Source: CAYRFQ01 sp964423615 (GTDB lineage: Bacteria; Planctomycetota; Planctomycetia; Gemmatales; Gemmataceae). From it: DNA of 31,310 bases. Location: contig CAYRFQ010000095.1 of NCBI GenBank assembly GCA_964423615.1, positions 1 to 31,310 of the forward strand, written 5' to 3'. The first letter of the stretch is position 1. Every line of letters begins with the position of its first letter. The notes under the pieces are model-generated. The model worked only from the letters and a program-made list of their open reading frames with translations. It was not told where the DNA came from and did no database searches. The translations under genes and the position numbers were made by a program. This document shows, in pieces, positions 17,923 to 27,145 of this stretch.

Positions 17923-18250
17923 TGGGAAAATCCTGAAAATTAAGCTGGAGAGTGAAAAAAAGAATCCATGTAGTCTGTATTGGCATTATCATGGCAAATT
18001 TCAATACCTGGGCACGTCTTCTACTCAGCTTCCTTGTCCAGCAGTGCGCAGGAACACTTCCTTTGGGGAGGTTGTTGGTCCTGTTGAAGCGATTCTTTCG
18101 GGCAATCCTCTCCGTAACCTCCTCCAGTGTAAAAACTTGCAATTTTCTCAAAAAAAAGAAAAAAAGAAGGGAACGGGATTGGGTGAGTTCTTGGATTAGT
18201 GGGTGACTCAACTATTTCTCACAAAACTAAGATCCAGGGGGAAAACATCA
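17923..18250. promoter_or_regulatory. divergent intergenic region between sigma operon and beta-helix gene
   Basis: About 330 bases that must hold promoters for the leftward sigma/kinase/P450 operon and the rightward beta-helix gene. The plus strand has an A-rich run at 18150-18168. GTG at 18203 could start the beta-helix protein earlier, but the ribosome binding site favours 18251. Short open frames across the region look accidental. Confidence 0.45.
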
Positions 18251-21200
18251 GTGCGAAGCAAACGAACCAAGAACACCTTTCGTCCTTGTCTTGACATTCT
18301 GGAGGCAAGAACTGTCCCTTCCACAGTAATTGTCGACACGAAGTTGGATGTTGTAGATGCAAACGATGGCCAAACGTCTTTACGTGAAGCAATCAGCATG
18401 GCGAATGACACCAATGTTGACACGATTAATTTCGCGCGATCTGCCTATGGAACAATCAGATTGAACCTTGGCGAACTTCTCGTTACCGACGACCTTACAA
18501 TCAACGGTCCCGGGACTCGCAGATTGACGATCAGTGGAAACAACTCCAGTCGTGTATTTAATATCGAAGGAAATGACGTAAATCTCGTCGAGGTAAGCAT
18601 CTCCGACCTTCGGATCACGGAAGGCTTGGCGGACGGTGCAAATGGCGTAGCGAACCCACAGCTCGAATTTGCAAGTGCTGGCGGTGGTATTCTCAATCAG
18701 GCGGGGGCAGAACTGACTCTCGACAACGTGGTTGTTTTCAATAACACCGCCATCGGGGACCCCAATTTCACGATCATGCCAACTTCTGCCGCAACTGTCT
18801 CTGGCGGTGCAATTGGCGGCGGGGTTGCGAATTTTGGAACACTTTTTGTCAACAACAGCACCTTTCGTGCAAACAATTCTATTGGCGCTGACGATGCGAT
18901 AGGTGTTTTTTCAGGAAGTGCCTTTGCCGGTGCAATCGCTAACTATAACTCAGCTACCATTTCAGATAGTCAATTCAAGAACAACATTACCCAAGCCGGC
19001 GACAACGGTGATGGGACATTCGCTGCCATCGCCAGTGGTGGAGCCGTTTTCAATGAGCTCTTTCTCAAAATCGAAGGAAGTTCTTTTCGACGCAACCAGG
19101 CAATTGGTGGTAACGACAGCATCGCGGAAACTCACAACGGCCATTCGCTTGGGGGCGCTATCCTAAGCGGGACTTTAGTACCGGGCCAAGATTCCACATT
19201 AATTATTGAGGACAGTACGTTTGACGCAAACAAATCACTAGGGGGCGATAACAACCAAATCAAAGATGGTTTTATCCCTCCAGAAGCAGATGCACCGAAT
19301 AATGCCTATGGCGGCGCTATCACTGTGTTCCAAGGAAATGCCACTATTAGTGAGACTAGTTTTTCGCGAAACCTTGCCCAAGCAGGGGACGGAGGCGGTG
19401 ACCAAAATGGTAGCCTTGGCGTCGGTGGTGGAGTCTTCTTCTTTGATTTCTTGGGTAGCGAAAACGAGATAACCCACGAAATTTTCGATAGTAAGTTTGT
19501 GGGTAATAAGGCATTCGGTGGTGATGGCATCAATGGTGGTTCCGGTGGGGCAGGAATCGGGGGTGGCATAGCAAAGAGCACGTTGGATTCGGCCTTCAAC
19601 GGTTCGTCCACAGCAGGAACCCTGACGATTTCGAATACGTTAGTCGCTGACAACCTTGCGAAAGGCGGTAGCGGCAGTGTCGTAGGAGTGGGTAAAGGTG
19701 GCGGCATAGCCATCGTCTTGGGCGAAACAGACGAAATTCCAGTGGTCGCTACGATGACTTCATCGACGGTGTCCTCTAACAAAGCCATCGGGGGGATCGG
19801 TGGAGGGGTATTCAACAGCGGGGACCTCACGGTTCACGATACCCATTTCGCAGACAACAAGGCAATTGGTGAAGACGGTGTCATCATTACGGAGGTACCT
19901 GGCTACGAGTTTGTAGGCTCGGGCCTCGGTGGAGGCTTGTTTAACTCCGGTCAAGTGGATGTTTATGACTCTTCCTTCGACGAGAATTTCTCGGTCGGTG
20001 ATGATGGCGTTACAGGTAAGCGAGTACTCGTAGACGAAGTAGTCCTCATTCCCGGTGCCGCCTTGGGTGGTGGCCTGTTCAATGTCACTGATGCCACTGT
20101 CAAAGACAGTAACTTCAATGGGAACGTATCCAAAGCCGGGGACTACAACGCCGGCACATTCGCTGGGAATGCGGGTGGCGGCGGTGCCTATAATGACGGT
20201 ACTTTGTTGGTCACCGATAGCTCATTCCGTAATAACAAATCTCTTGGGGGTGACGAAAACACCGGCGATATTGGTTCCGGAGTTGCCTACGGCGGTGGCG
20301 TGATGAGCGGCACTGTCGCCGACGTCGAAGCCTTGGCTCGCCCCGACGCATCCCTTGTGGTTACTGGAAGTTCATTCCACAACAATGAGGCTGTTGCGGG
20401 TAGGGGTAATCAGGTTGGGATGAGCTCAGTCGGGTCAACCATCGAACTCACCCTGCCGACTCGTGCGGACTTTGAGTTTCAGATTGTCGACGGCGGACCA
20501 CTCGACCCCGACCCAGGTCCCAATGACTATCCGTTTGTGCCTTTCGCGGCGATTGGTAGTTACACTTTTTCGCTAAACGACACTGGGGGTAGCTCGATTG
20601 ACATAACGGGGGTCACCGGACTCCTGGAGGGCACAACCCCAAGCCCTGCGGAGTTGCTGCCGTACACACTCGCACCTGACGTTTCTTTCGGGGGCGGCAC
20701 CTTAACCAACATCGTTCGAAACCCCGATGGGTCAATCGCCTCTGGAGATATCGAGAACCTCCAACTCCAGTTCACTCTAGTCCCACAGAACCCCAATCCT
20801 CTGGGTGGTTTGAATTTCGTGACCGAAACGTTCCTTCGGTTCGACGCGACTGACGTGTCGATTCCGTTCGGGCCCGATACGTTCCTGTCGCTTGAGGGGG
20901 ACGATCGGTTCAATGTGTTCTTGTCACCGACTCCGAACCCTGCCGATCCTGACGCTGAACTGGCGGTAATCGGCCGGAACCGGACTTTGACGTTCAATCC
21001 TATCGCTCACAGTCCTAACGCTGCTTTCGGAGGTGGAATTGTTGTGTATCAGGGATCCTCAACCGTTGAGGATAGTCACCTGAGAGGTAACCGGGCCGTT
21101 GGAGGGGACAATGGAGTGGGTGTCGGCGGAGGTTACTTGGCCCTAGATTATTTCGGTGGAGTTCAATCGACCATTAGCAACAGCACCATCACTGGTAATT

Positions 21201-21715
21201 CTGCTATTGGCGGTGCGGAAGGCGGAGACGGCCTTGGGGGTGGCGTTGCCGCAGGGGACTTTGGATCCTTTTTCGGTGCCCCAGGATCACTAACCATCGA
21301 AGACAGTCTTATAGCAAACAATCTAGCGATTGGCGGAGGTGGTGCCAACTTCGAGGATGATGAGGCAGTCATCGGCGGTGACGGCCAGGGTGGCGGCATC
21401 TTTAACCAGAGCTCTCTGACAGTGAAATTCGTTGCCATACTCGGCAACCGAGCCGAGGGCGGCGATGGTGAAGTCGGGGGCAACGGTCAGGGTGGCGGCA
21501 TATACAACGCCAACGGCGGAACCATCAGTCTACATTTCACTTCCACCAAATGGAATCGGGCCAATGGAGGTGATGGAGACAGTGGACCTGACGGGAAGGG
21601 ACAAGGTGGTGGCCTCTTCGACGACGGCGATGACTTCGATCTTGATCTGTTCTCCGTGATGTGGACTCGATTTAACGTAGCCTCAGACGTAGGTAACAAT
21701 TTCTTCGGGTTCTAG
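18251..21715 (+). CDS. secreted or surface right-handed beta-helix repeat protein
   Basis: Protein of about 1154 residues, starting at GTG 18251 with AGGGGG at 18236-18241. It begins with a basic stretch and the planctomycete export-type motif (RPCLDILEARTVPS), followed by the CSLREAI-like motif TSLREAISMAN that marks the start of many beta-helix/polymorphic outer membrane repeat proteins. The body is made of repeats of about 30-60 residues with Gly-rich turns (GGGIFN, GGDGGVGG-like) and short strands such as LTIEDSLIANNLAIGG. Around nucleotides 20430-21000 the repeats are interrupted by about 190 residues of different character. No membrane anchor, sorting signal or autotransporter domain is seen at the C-terminus, which ends in NVASDVGNNFFGF. 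Likely an adhesin-like or cell-surface protein; function unknown. A GTG at 18203 would add 16 residues. Confidence 0.85.
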   Translation: MRSKRTKNTFRPCLDILEARTVPSTVIVDTKLDVVDANDGQTSLREAISMANDTNVDTINFARSAYGTIRLNLGELLVTDDLTINGPGTRRLTISGNNSSRVFNIEGNDVNLVEVSISDLRITEGLADGANGVANPQLEFASAGGGILNQAGAELTLDNVVVFNNTAIGDPNFTIMPTSAATVSGGAIGGGVANFGTLFVNNSTFRANNSIGADDAIGVFSGSAFAGAIANYNSATISDSQFKNNITQAGDNGDGTFAAIASGGAVFNELFLKIEGSSFRRNQAIGGNDSIAETHNGHSLGGAILSGTLVPGQDSTLIIEDSTFDANKSLGGDNNQIKDGFIPPEADAPNNAYGGAITVFQGNATISETSFSRNLAQAGDGGGDQNGSLGVGGGVFFFDFLGSENEITHEIFDSKFVGNKAFGGDGINGGSGGAGIGGGIAKSTLDSAFNGSSTAGTLTISNTLVADNLAKGGSGSVVGVGKGGGIAIVLGETDEIPVVATMTSSTVSSNKAIGGIGGGVFNSGDLTVHDTHFADNKAIGEDGVIITEVPGYEFVGSGLGGGLFNSGQVDVYDSSFDENFSVGDDGVTGKRVLVDEVVLIPGAALGGGLFNVTDATVKDSNFNGNVSKAGDYNAGTFAGNAGGGGAYNDGTLLVTDSSFRNNKSLGGDENTGDIGSGVAYGGGVMSGTVADVEALARPDASLVVTGSSFHNNEAVAGRGNQVGMSSVGSTIELTLPTRADFEFQIVDGGPLDPDPGPNDYPFVPFAAIGSYTFSLNDTGGSSIDITGVTGLLEGTTPSPAELLPYTLAPDVSFGGGTLTNIVRNPDGSIASGDIENLQLQFTLVPQNPNPLGGLNFVTETFLRFDATDVSIPFGPDTFLSLEGDDRFNVFLSPTPNPADPDAELAVIGRNRTLTFNPIAHSPNAAFGGGIVVYQGSSTVEDSHLRGNRAVGGDNGVGVGGGYLALDYFGGVQSTISNSTITGNSAIGGAEGGDGLGGGVAAGDFGSFFGAPGSLTIEDSLIANNLAIGGGGANFEDDEAVIGGDGQGGGIFNQSSLTVKFVAILGNRAEGGDGEVGGNGQGGGIYNANGGTISLHFTSTKWNRANGGDGDSGPDGKGQGGGLFDDGDDFDLDLFSVMWTRFNVASDVGNNFFGF

Positions 21716-21762
21716 GAACTCAGACACGAGTTGAACTGGAAGGACAATTGTCAACGAACTGC

Positions 21763-21797
21763 CAGCGAGGGAACAGATGTGAATCCCTCGCTGTTTT
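21763..21797 (+). terminator. Rho-independent terminator of the beta-helix gene
   Basis: A 10-bp perfect stem (CAGCGAGGGA, 21763-21772, with TCCCTCGCTG, 21784-21793) around an 11-base loop, followed by TTTTAATT. It lies about 48 bases after the stop codon. Confidence 0.85.
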
Positions 21798-22331
21798 AAT
21801 TGCCCGACTTCAGAGGATCTGAATACGATCCCCCAGACTGTCAGTTTCCTCAACTTGACGCTGAACAATTTCGCATTGGTGGAGAACAGTGACATCCTGT
21901 CGATGGACTAGGGCTAAGACCCGGCTGGTACTGGGAAGGCAACTTCAATACCCCGGTTGGATGACGACGGCAACCTCACTCGGTTTGTCGATGCCATCCA
22001 CCTGGCCGAATTCACGCCACGAATCGTAGAAAGCAAGGGCCAATTCGCTGACATCAACCTCCTCAGTTCCATCTTTCAAGCGTTCATCCATTTGGCTTGC
22101 ATCCTGCTCGGGTTACGATGGCTATGAAACTGCTTCGAATCATAAAACCGATCCTCATCTTTTTACGTTTCGTGTCTCGTTTCAGAACTGATTTGGAAAA
22201 CGCTTCGGTCCGCCAAACCGCTGAAATTTCGCGAACAATAGGGCCGGAGCTTCGTTGCAGAACAGTAATGTAAACGAAAAGAAATCGGAACTGCTGGGTG
22301 TTCCGAAATGAACGAAAATTACCTTGGACAT
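21798..22331. other. intergenic stretch with a possible gene remnant
   Basis: About 530 bases between the beta-helix gene terminator and hsdR. A plus-strand frame from 21918 to the TGA at 22125-22127 reads like real protein (for example NLTRFVDAIHLAEFTPRIVE) but has no ATG and is preceded by two stops in frame, so it may be the tail of a dead gene. I do not recognise it. A hairpin near 22285-22306 is described separately. Confidence 0.35.
22272..22306 (-). terminator. probable terminator downstream of hsdR
   Basis: On the minus strand TCGGAAC pairs with GTTCCGA (22306-22300 with 22291-22285, 8-base loop), followed by the T-rich run TTTCTTTTCG. It begins about 25 bases after the hsdR stop codon, where the restriction operon should end. 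Confidence 0.5.
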
Positions 22332-25300
22332 TTACCTCGCCCACGTCTTGCACAACAACTTCGCTTGCTGCAACACCGTGTCGGTCGCCGACTCCGCTTT
22401 GTCTGGCGGATATCCATATCGTTTCAAGATGCGTTTGACCAGCACCCGGATTTGTGCCCGAGCACTTTCCCGCTCGGACCAATCGATCGTGACGCTATTT
22501 CGAACGGCCTTCACGAGTTCCCTTGCGATAGTGCAAAGTGTCTGGTCGCCCAACACTTGCACGGCACTATCGTTAACGCCTAAAGCATCGTAGAAAGCCA
22601 ACTCGTCGTCCGAGAGGCTAAGGTCATCGCCGCGATTGTGAGCCTCTCGCATCTTCTTGGCGATTTCGATTAGCTCGGCGATGACTTGTGCGGCTTCGAT
22701 CGAGCGGTTCTGGTATCGGCGAATAGCTTCTTCGAGCATTTCCAGGAACGAACGCGACTGAACCAAGTTTCTTTCGCCCAGAGTCTTGATTTCGTCGCTG
22801 AGCAACTTTCGGAGGAGTTCCAACGCCAAGTTCCGCTGGGGCATGTTGCGGACTTCGGCCAGGAATTCGTCGGACAGAATCGAGATGTCGGGGTTCTTGA
22901 GTCCTGCCGCCGAGAAGATGTCGACGACTTCATCGGAAACTACGGCCTTGGAGACGATCTGTCGGATGGCCGAGTCCATCATGTCGGGCGACGGGCCTTG
23001 ATGCGTTCCCGCGTCGAGCTTGGCGATCCCTGCCCGCACGGCCTGGAAGAAGGCGATTTCGTCGCGGATCGCGAGGGCTTGTTCGTGAGGCACGGCCAAA
23101 GCAAAGGCTTTCGACAAGGCCAAACTCGCTTGCATGTATTCCCGCTTGCGTTGATCTCGCGATTCGTCAGAGTTTTTGGGCGGTTCCAAGATAAAGTTCA
23201 TCGCGTCCACAATGCCCGACATTCGCTCTGCGGGTGAGCGTTGGATCACTTCCAGGTAATCGAACCCGTGGAACAGGTCGCACACGATTTCGTATTTCTC
23301 GAGCAGGACCGCGACGGCATCCTCTTGGTTCAACGCCGCGTCTCCGTGTCCGCCGCTGTTGGCGTAGTTGGCCAACGCATACTTGAGTTGTTCGGCCAGA
23401 CCGAGGGAATCGACGACGAGCCCGCCCGGCTTGTTCTTGAACACGCGGTTAACTCGGGCAATCGCTTGCATGAGGGCGTGGCCTTGCATCGGTTTGTCGA
23501 TGTACATCGTGTGCATACAAGGAGCGTCAAAACCGGTCAGCCACATGTCACGGACGATCACCAACTTGAGCGGATCGGCTGCGTCCTTGAATCGTAGCCC
23601 GAGGAACTCCCGACGTGCTTTCGTGCGGATGTGTTGTTGCCATTCCGGACCATCCGCCGCCGAACCGGTCATCACGACTTTGATGGCTCCGTGTTCGTCG
23701 TCTTCGTTGTGCCAACCCGGACGGAGTTTGATGATTGCGTTGTACAGGTCGATGCAAATTCGACGGCTCATGCAAACGATCATGGCCTTGCCGTCCATCA
23801 CGTCGAGCCGGCGGTCGAAGTGTTCGACCAGGTCCCTGGCCACCAACTCGACCCGATTGGGAGTCCCGACCATCGATTCGAGTTTGGCCCACTTCGTCTT
23901 GAGCTTGTGCTTGCTTTGTTCTTCCTCGCCCTCGGTGATCTCCTCGAACTCCGAGTCGATGGTCGGGCGTTCGTCTTCATCGATGTTGATTTTCGCGAGC
24001 CGGCCCTCGTAATAGATCGGCACCGTCGCCCCGTCATCGACGGCCCGTTGGATGTCGTAGATGTCGATGTATTCGCCGAAGACGGCCCGCGTGTTCTTGT
24101 CGTCGAGTTGGAGCGGCGTCCCCGTAAACCCGATGAAACTGGCGTTCGGCAGGGCATCGCGCATGTGTCGAGCGAACCCGTCGATGAAGTCGTATTGGCT
24201 GCGGTGGGCTTCGTCGGCGATCACAATAATGTTTCGCCGGTCGGAAAGTTTCGGGTAACTGTCGCCCTTCTTTTCGGGCAGGAACTTCTGGATCGTCGTA
24301 AACACGACTCCTCCCGCGGCGACTTGGAGCAACTCGCGAAGGTGTTCTCGGTTTTCGGCCTGCACGGGGTCTTGACGTAACAACTCCTTGCACCGCGAGA
24401 ACGTCCCGAAGAGTTGGTCGTCGAGGTCGTTGCGGTCGGTCAACACGACGAGCGTGGGGTTGGCCAGTTCGGGTTGTTGAATGACCTTTCCAGCGTAGAA
24501 GGCCATCGAGAGGCTCTTGCCGCTGCCTTGGGTGTGCCAGACCACGCCGATTCGTTTGTCGCCATCGGGACCGGCAGCGCGGACCGTGTGTTCGACGGCT
24601 TTGTTGACGGCGTGGTACTGGTGATATCCGGCGATCTTCTTGATGACCATCGAGCCGTCGTCGTCGAACACGACAAACGATCGGAGCAAGTCGAGCAGCT
24701 GTTCCTTGTTGAGCAATTCGCGAGTGAACGTCTCGAGTTCGAACAGCACGGAGGCCGCTTGTGGTTTACCGTCGGGCGTTCGCCACGGCATGAACCGTTC
24801 CATGTTCGCGGTCAGCGAGCCAACGCGGGCGTCGTGACCATCGGAAGCAATCATCAGTTCGTTGAAGCAGAACAGATTCGGGATTTCGGCCTTGTACGTT
24901 TGGAGTTGCCGGAACGCATCGCGGACGTCGACGTCTTCGTGGGACGGACTCTTGAGTTCGATCACGCCAATGGGCAAGCCGTTGAGAAACACGACGGTGT
25001 CGCAAATTCGATCTTGTTTGGCCTCGATGATGCGGAAGTGATTGACGGCGAGCCAGTCGTTGTTGTGCGGGTCCGAGAAATCGACCAGTTTGGCGGAATC
25101 GTGAATCGCGTTCCCGTCTTTGTCCCGAAACTCGACGGGAACGCCGAGCGTCAACATCCGATGGAACGCCCGGTTGCTTTCGATCAGGCTTGGGCTTTCG
25201 GGAGTGATGACTTTTCGGGCCGTGTCGTCAAGGGTGGCTTGCGGAATGTGCGGATTGAGCCGGACGAGTGCTTCTCGGAGTCGAGGGACAAGGACAACGT

Positions 25301-25433
25301 CGGAATACGTTTCACGTTCGGGTCGGTCGCCGCCTGGAGACAGTCCCGGTCCGAAGAGGACTTCATATTCGAGTTGCTCGAACCAGTTGAGAAGTGCGGC
25401 TTGGAGGTCAAGCTCATTAAATGGTGACGACAT
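22332..25433 (-). CDS. hsdR: type I restriction enzyme R subunit
   Basis: DNA translocase and endonuclease subunit of 1033 residues, a normal length for HsdR. The PD-(D/E)xK nuclease is at the N-terminus: Asp145 (CDTVVFLNG) and the pair Glu159/Lys161 (GVIELKSPS), with the same 14/16 residue spacing as known HsdR enzymes. The SF2 helicase motor follows: Walker A HTQGSGKS (about 300-307), DEAH box IADEAH (405-410), and motif III FTGTP (about 436-440). A C-terminal helical region should contact the methylase. HsdR cuts unmethylated DNA only as a complex with HsdM and HsdS. Here hsdM looks broken, so activity is doubtful. It is the last gene of the operon, starting 30 bases after the 392-aa protein gene. 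Base composition is G+C-richer than the two genes upstream. Confidence 0.96.
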   Translation of the reverse strand: MSSPFNELDLQAALLNWFEQLEYEVLFGPGLSPGGDRPERETYSDVVLVPRLREALVRLNPHIPQATLDDTARKVITPESPSLIESNRAFHRMLTLGVPVEFRDKDGNAIHDSAKLVDFSDPHNNDWLAVNHFRIIEAKQDRICDTVVFLNGLPIGVIELKSPSHEDVDVRDAFRQLQTYKAEIPNLFCFNELMIASDGHDARVGSLTANMERFMPWRTPDGKPQAASVLFELETFTRELLNKEQLLDLLRSFVVFDDDGSMVIKKIAGYHQYHAVNKAVEHTVRAAGPDGDKRIGVVWHTQGSGKSLSMAFYAGKVIQQPELANPTLVVLTDRNDLDDQLFGTFSRCKELLRQDPVQAENREHLRELLQVAAGGVVFTTIQKFLPEKKGDSYPKLSDRRNIIVIADEAHRSQYDFIDGFARHMRDALPNASFIGFTGTPLQLDDKNTRAVFGEYIDIYDIQRAVDDGATVPIYYEGRLAKINIDEDERPTIDSEFEEITEGEEEQSKHKLKTKWAKLESMVGTPNRVELVARDLVEHFDRRLDVMDGKAMIVCMSRRICIDLYNAIIKLRPGWHNEDDEHGAIKVVMTGSAADGPEWQQHIRTKARREFLGLRFKDAADPLKLVIVRDMWLTGFDAPCMHTMYIDKPMQGHALMQAIARVNRVFKNKPGGLVVDSLGLAEQLKYALANYANSGGHGDAALNQEDAVAVLLEKYEIVCDLFHGFDYLEVIQRSPAERMSGIVDAMNFILEPPKNSDESRDQRKREYMQASLALSKAFALAVPHEQALAIRDEIAFFQAVRAGIAKLDAGTHQGPSPDMMDSAIRQIVSKAVVSDEVVDIFSAAGLKNPDISILSDEFLAEVRNMPQRNLALELLRKLLSDEIKTLGERNLVQSRSFLEMLEEAIRRYQNRSIEAAQVIAELIEIAKKMREAHNRGDDLSLSDDELAFYDALGVNDSAVQVLGDQTLCTIARELVKAVRNSVTIDWSERESARAQIRVLVKRILKRYGYPPDKAESATDTVLQQAKLLCKTWAR

Positions 25434-25463
25434 GGGGGTTATTGATCCTCGCTGTATTTCATC

Positions 25464-26642
25464 TCAAGTGTCTGTAGCTGGCTCGGGGAGGATTTCAAAG
25501 TTCGCCGTGTTTCGGAGTTCGTGGTGTTTGGCTCCCGCCTCTGCATGAGTCACCCCAGTAATTGCAACACGCCTTCCGTCTCTGTGGGCGTCGCAAGCTC
25601 GTTGGTATAGCTCTTGAGAAAGGGCGAATTTTACGGTCGCGGAACTTCCGCTGATTTGGGTTCGCATTGTGACGTGCCCGCCTGCGTCTTTTTCGAACAA
25701 ATCTTGCGGTGCCTTCCGGAGCATGGAGATAACGCCTTCGAGGCGCTGCTGCTTGGGTTGGGCTCGTTCTCGCAGCAATCGTCCGGCTTCCTCAATGATG
25801 GCGAAATGTCCCGGAGCAAACTCGGCACGTGCGGAGATTGATCGAGGTAGCCGAGAACGCACTCGTGACCAACTCATGCTTATTTCTAAACTTGATTGCG
25901 TGTTGGCGGGTTGCATCCCTCGCAATGCATCACAAAAATTACTGCTGACTCCCTGATCCACGCTCTCCAGAAGCGACTTCGCGGAGTCATTTTGGATGGC
26001 TTGTTCGACAGCTTGTAATCCTCGCATGATTTGGATCGTCGCGCGTCGAGCAAATGGCTCTTGTTCAATCCAAAAATCCTCCTCGATTCCTTCGAGCACC
26101 ATTTGTTCGTCTATGTCGGGAGGGACAGGAGCCAAAATTGTAGCCACGAAGCTACCTCGTTCGGTTTGTCCGAGCCGGCACGAATCCACGAACTCCACGG
26201 CCTTTTGGAAATTCTTACGTGGGTAGTAGGGTTTCGGGTCGTGAGCGCTGCAGGCAGCCGCGAGGAGTAAATCTCGACCTCCTTGGAATAACTTCAAGCC
26301 ATCTTCGAGAGGCAAAACACCACGCTCGGCTTCCGCACCCGCAATTCGCAGGCGCAGAACGTCCGAAGGAGGAACTGAGAGATCGTTGAGAACTTCCCAA
26401 ACCGGCCGCTTTTCCACCTCCGAGATCATTTGGATGGTTTCGCCCATGCGCAACGCGTAGTCGCCCCATTTGGTACTCAACGGGAGAAGGATTTCGGCGT
26501 CTGGATTTGTTGAACTGTGGTAGACACCAACATCATCCCAGTTGTTCTTTTGCCGTGTCCAACCATGAGTTTGGAGGTATTGTTGCACGTCTTCAAAGCG
26601 TAAGGCACGCATCTGATTTTCTGGAATTTGAAGTGCGTTCAT
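25464..26642 (-). CDS. unknown 392-aa protein nested in the restriction operon
   Basis: I do not recognise this family. The start ATG at 26642 overlaps the stop of the DUF4365 gene (ATGA), so the two are probably translated together and may form a complex. There is no signal peptide or membrane segment. The N-terminal 90 residues (RFEDVQQYLQTHGWTR, DYALRMGETIQMISEVEKRP) look like a small alpha/beta domain; the middle is helical; the C-terminal 70 residues (SGSSATVKFALSQELYQRAC, then RRVAITGV) look like a small beta-barrel, perhaps an OB-like fold (inference). No nuclease, ATPase or methylase motif is visible. Its position between hsdS and hsdR points to a defence-related role. The stop is 30 bases before hsdR. 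Confidence 0.8.
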   Translation of the reverse strand: MNALQIPENQMRALRFEDVQQYLQTHGWTRQKNNWDDVGVYHSSTNPDAEILLPLSTKWGDYALRMGETIQMISEVEKRPVWEVLNDLSVPPSDVLRLRIAGAEAERGVLPLEDGLKLFQGGRDLLLAAACSAHDPKPYYPRKNFQKAVEFVDSCRLGQTERGSFVATILAPVPPDIDEQMVLEGIEEDFWIEQEPFARRATIQIMRGLQAVEQAIQNDSAKSLLESVDQGVSSNFCDALRGMQPANTQSSLEISMSWSRVRSRLPRSISARAEFAPGHFAIIEEAGRLLRERAQPKQQRLEGVISMLRKAPQDLFEKDAGGHVTMRTQISGSSATVKFALSQELYQRACDAHRDGRRVAITGVTHAEAGAKHHELRNTANFEILPEPATDT

Positions 26643-27145
26643 AGTGGTTCTCTGTTGGCGGCTCGGCCCATCAAATTATGGAGTTCTGCAACGGTGAACA
26701 CCTGGATTCTCGGTATTTTCACAGTAACGGTTGTTGTGTTGGTTGTTGGTGCGAGGTTATACAACGAGAGCCAATAGGCGCAGCGTCGACAAATCATCGC
26801 CTCCTCGGTTTGTTCCAACCAGGTGGTTTGATCTCTCGGAAGCACAAGAACGACGAGTAACCGAGGGGCACAATACTCCCCTATCAATTCATTGTAATTC
26901 TTTATTGGAAGCGGGAAACTCAAGGTTGCTTCGTCTAGCCGTTCTTCCACTTCGGTTGCTTTCAACTGCACATCGATTCTGGGTGATTTCAAGCTGGCTC
27001 CTACTCCGACCTCGCCCTTCGCGTGTATCGTACCATCAACACTGTCATCGTCTGTGACCTTTATCTCGAAGGAGTACCCCGCACGAGCCGCCACGGTGTG
27101 AACATACGCTCGGCTCAGATGTTCCTTTTGGTCGTTTTCCGTCAC
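26639..27145 (-). CDS. DUF4365 protein, likely PD-(D/E)xK-like nuclease
   Basis: Protein of 168 residues with GTG start at 27145, overlapping the hsdS stop (GTGA). The conserved core is SVDGTI (35-40, with Asp37) and RIDVQLKAT (56-64, with Gln60 and Lys62), the pattern by which DUF4365 (PF14280) is linked to the restriction-endonuclease-like superfamily. The remainder carries strand-rich segments (RLLVVLVLP) and a conserved Trp/Tyr stretch (RRCAYWLSLYN) seen in relatives. DUF4365 proteins are usually found in defence islands and fused to or beside NTPases; here the partner is the unknown 392-aa protein with a 4-base overlap. Local base composition is A+T-richer than hsdR. Nuclease activity is an inference from the motif. 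Confidence 0.8.
   Translation of the reverse strand: MTENDQKEHLSRAYVHTVAARAGYSFEIKVTDDDSVDGTIHAKGEVGVGASLKSPRIDVQLKATEVEERLDEATLSFPLPIKNYNELIGEYCAPRLLVVLVLPRDQTTWLEQTEEAMICRRCAYWLSLYNLAPTTNTTTVTVKIPRIQVFTVAELHNLMGRAANREPL

Noticed and set aside
18150..18168. A-rich run as a terminator T-tract on the minus strand
   Set aside because: No paired stem precedes it on the minus strand and no gene ends there.
18203..21715. Direct repeats in the beta-helix gene as a CRISPR array
   Set aside because: The repeats are degenerate, codon-based and within one continuous reading frame.
22670..25433. Long open frames on the plus strand across hsdR (for example 24414-25427)
   Set aside because: They are antisense shadows caused by high G+C codon use; the hsdR motifs are on the minus strand.
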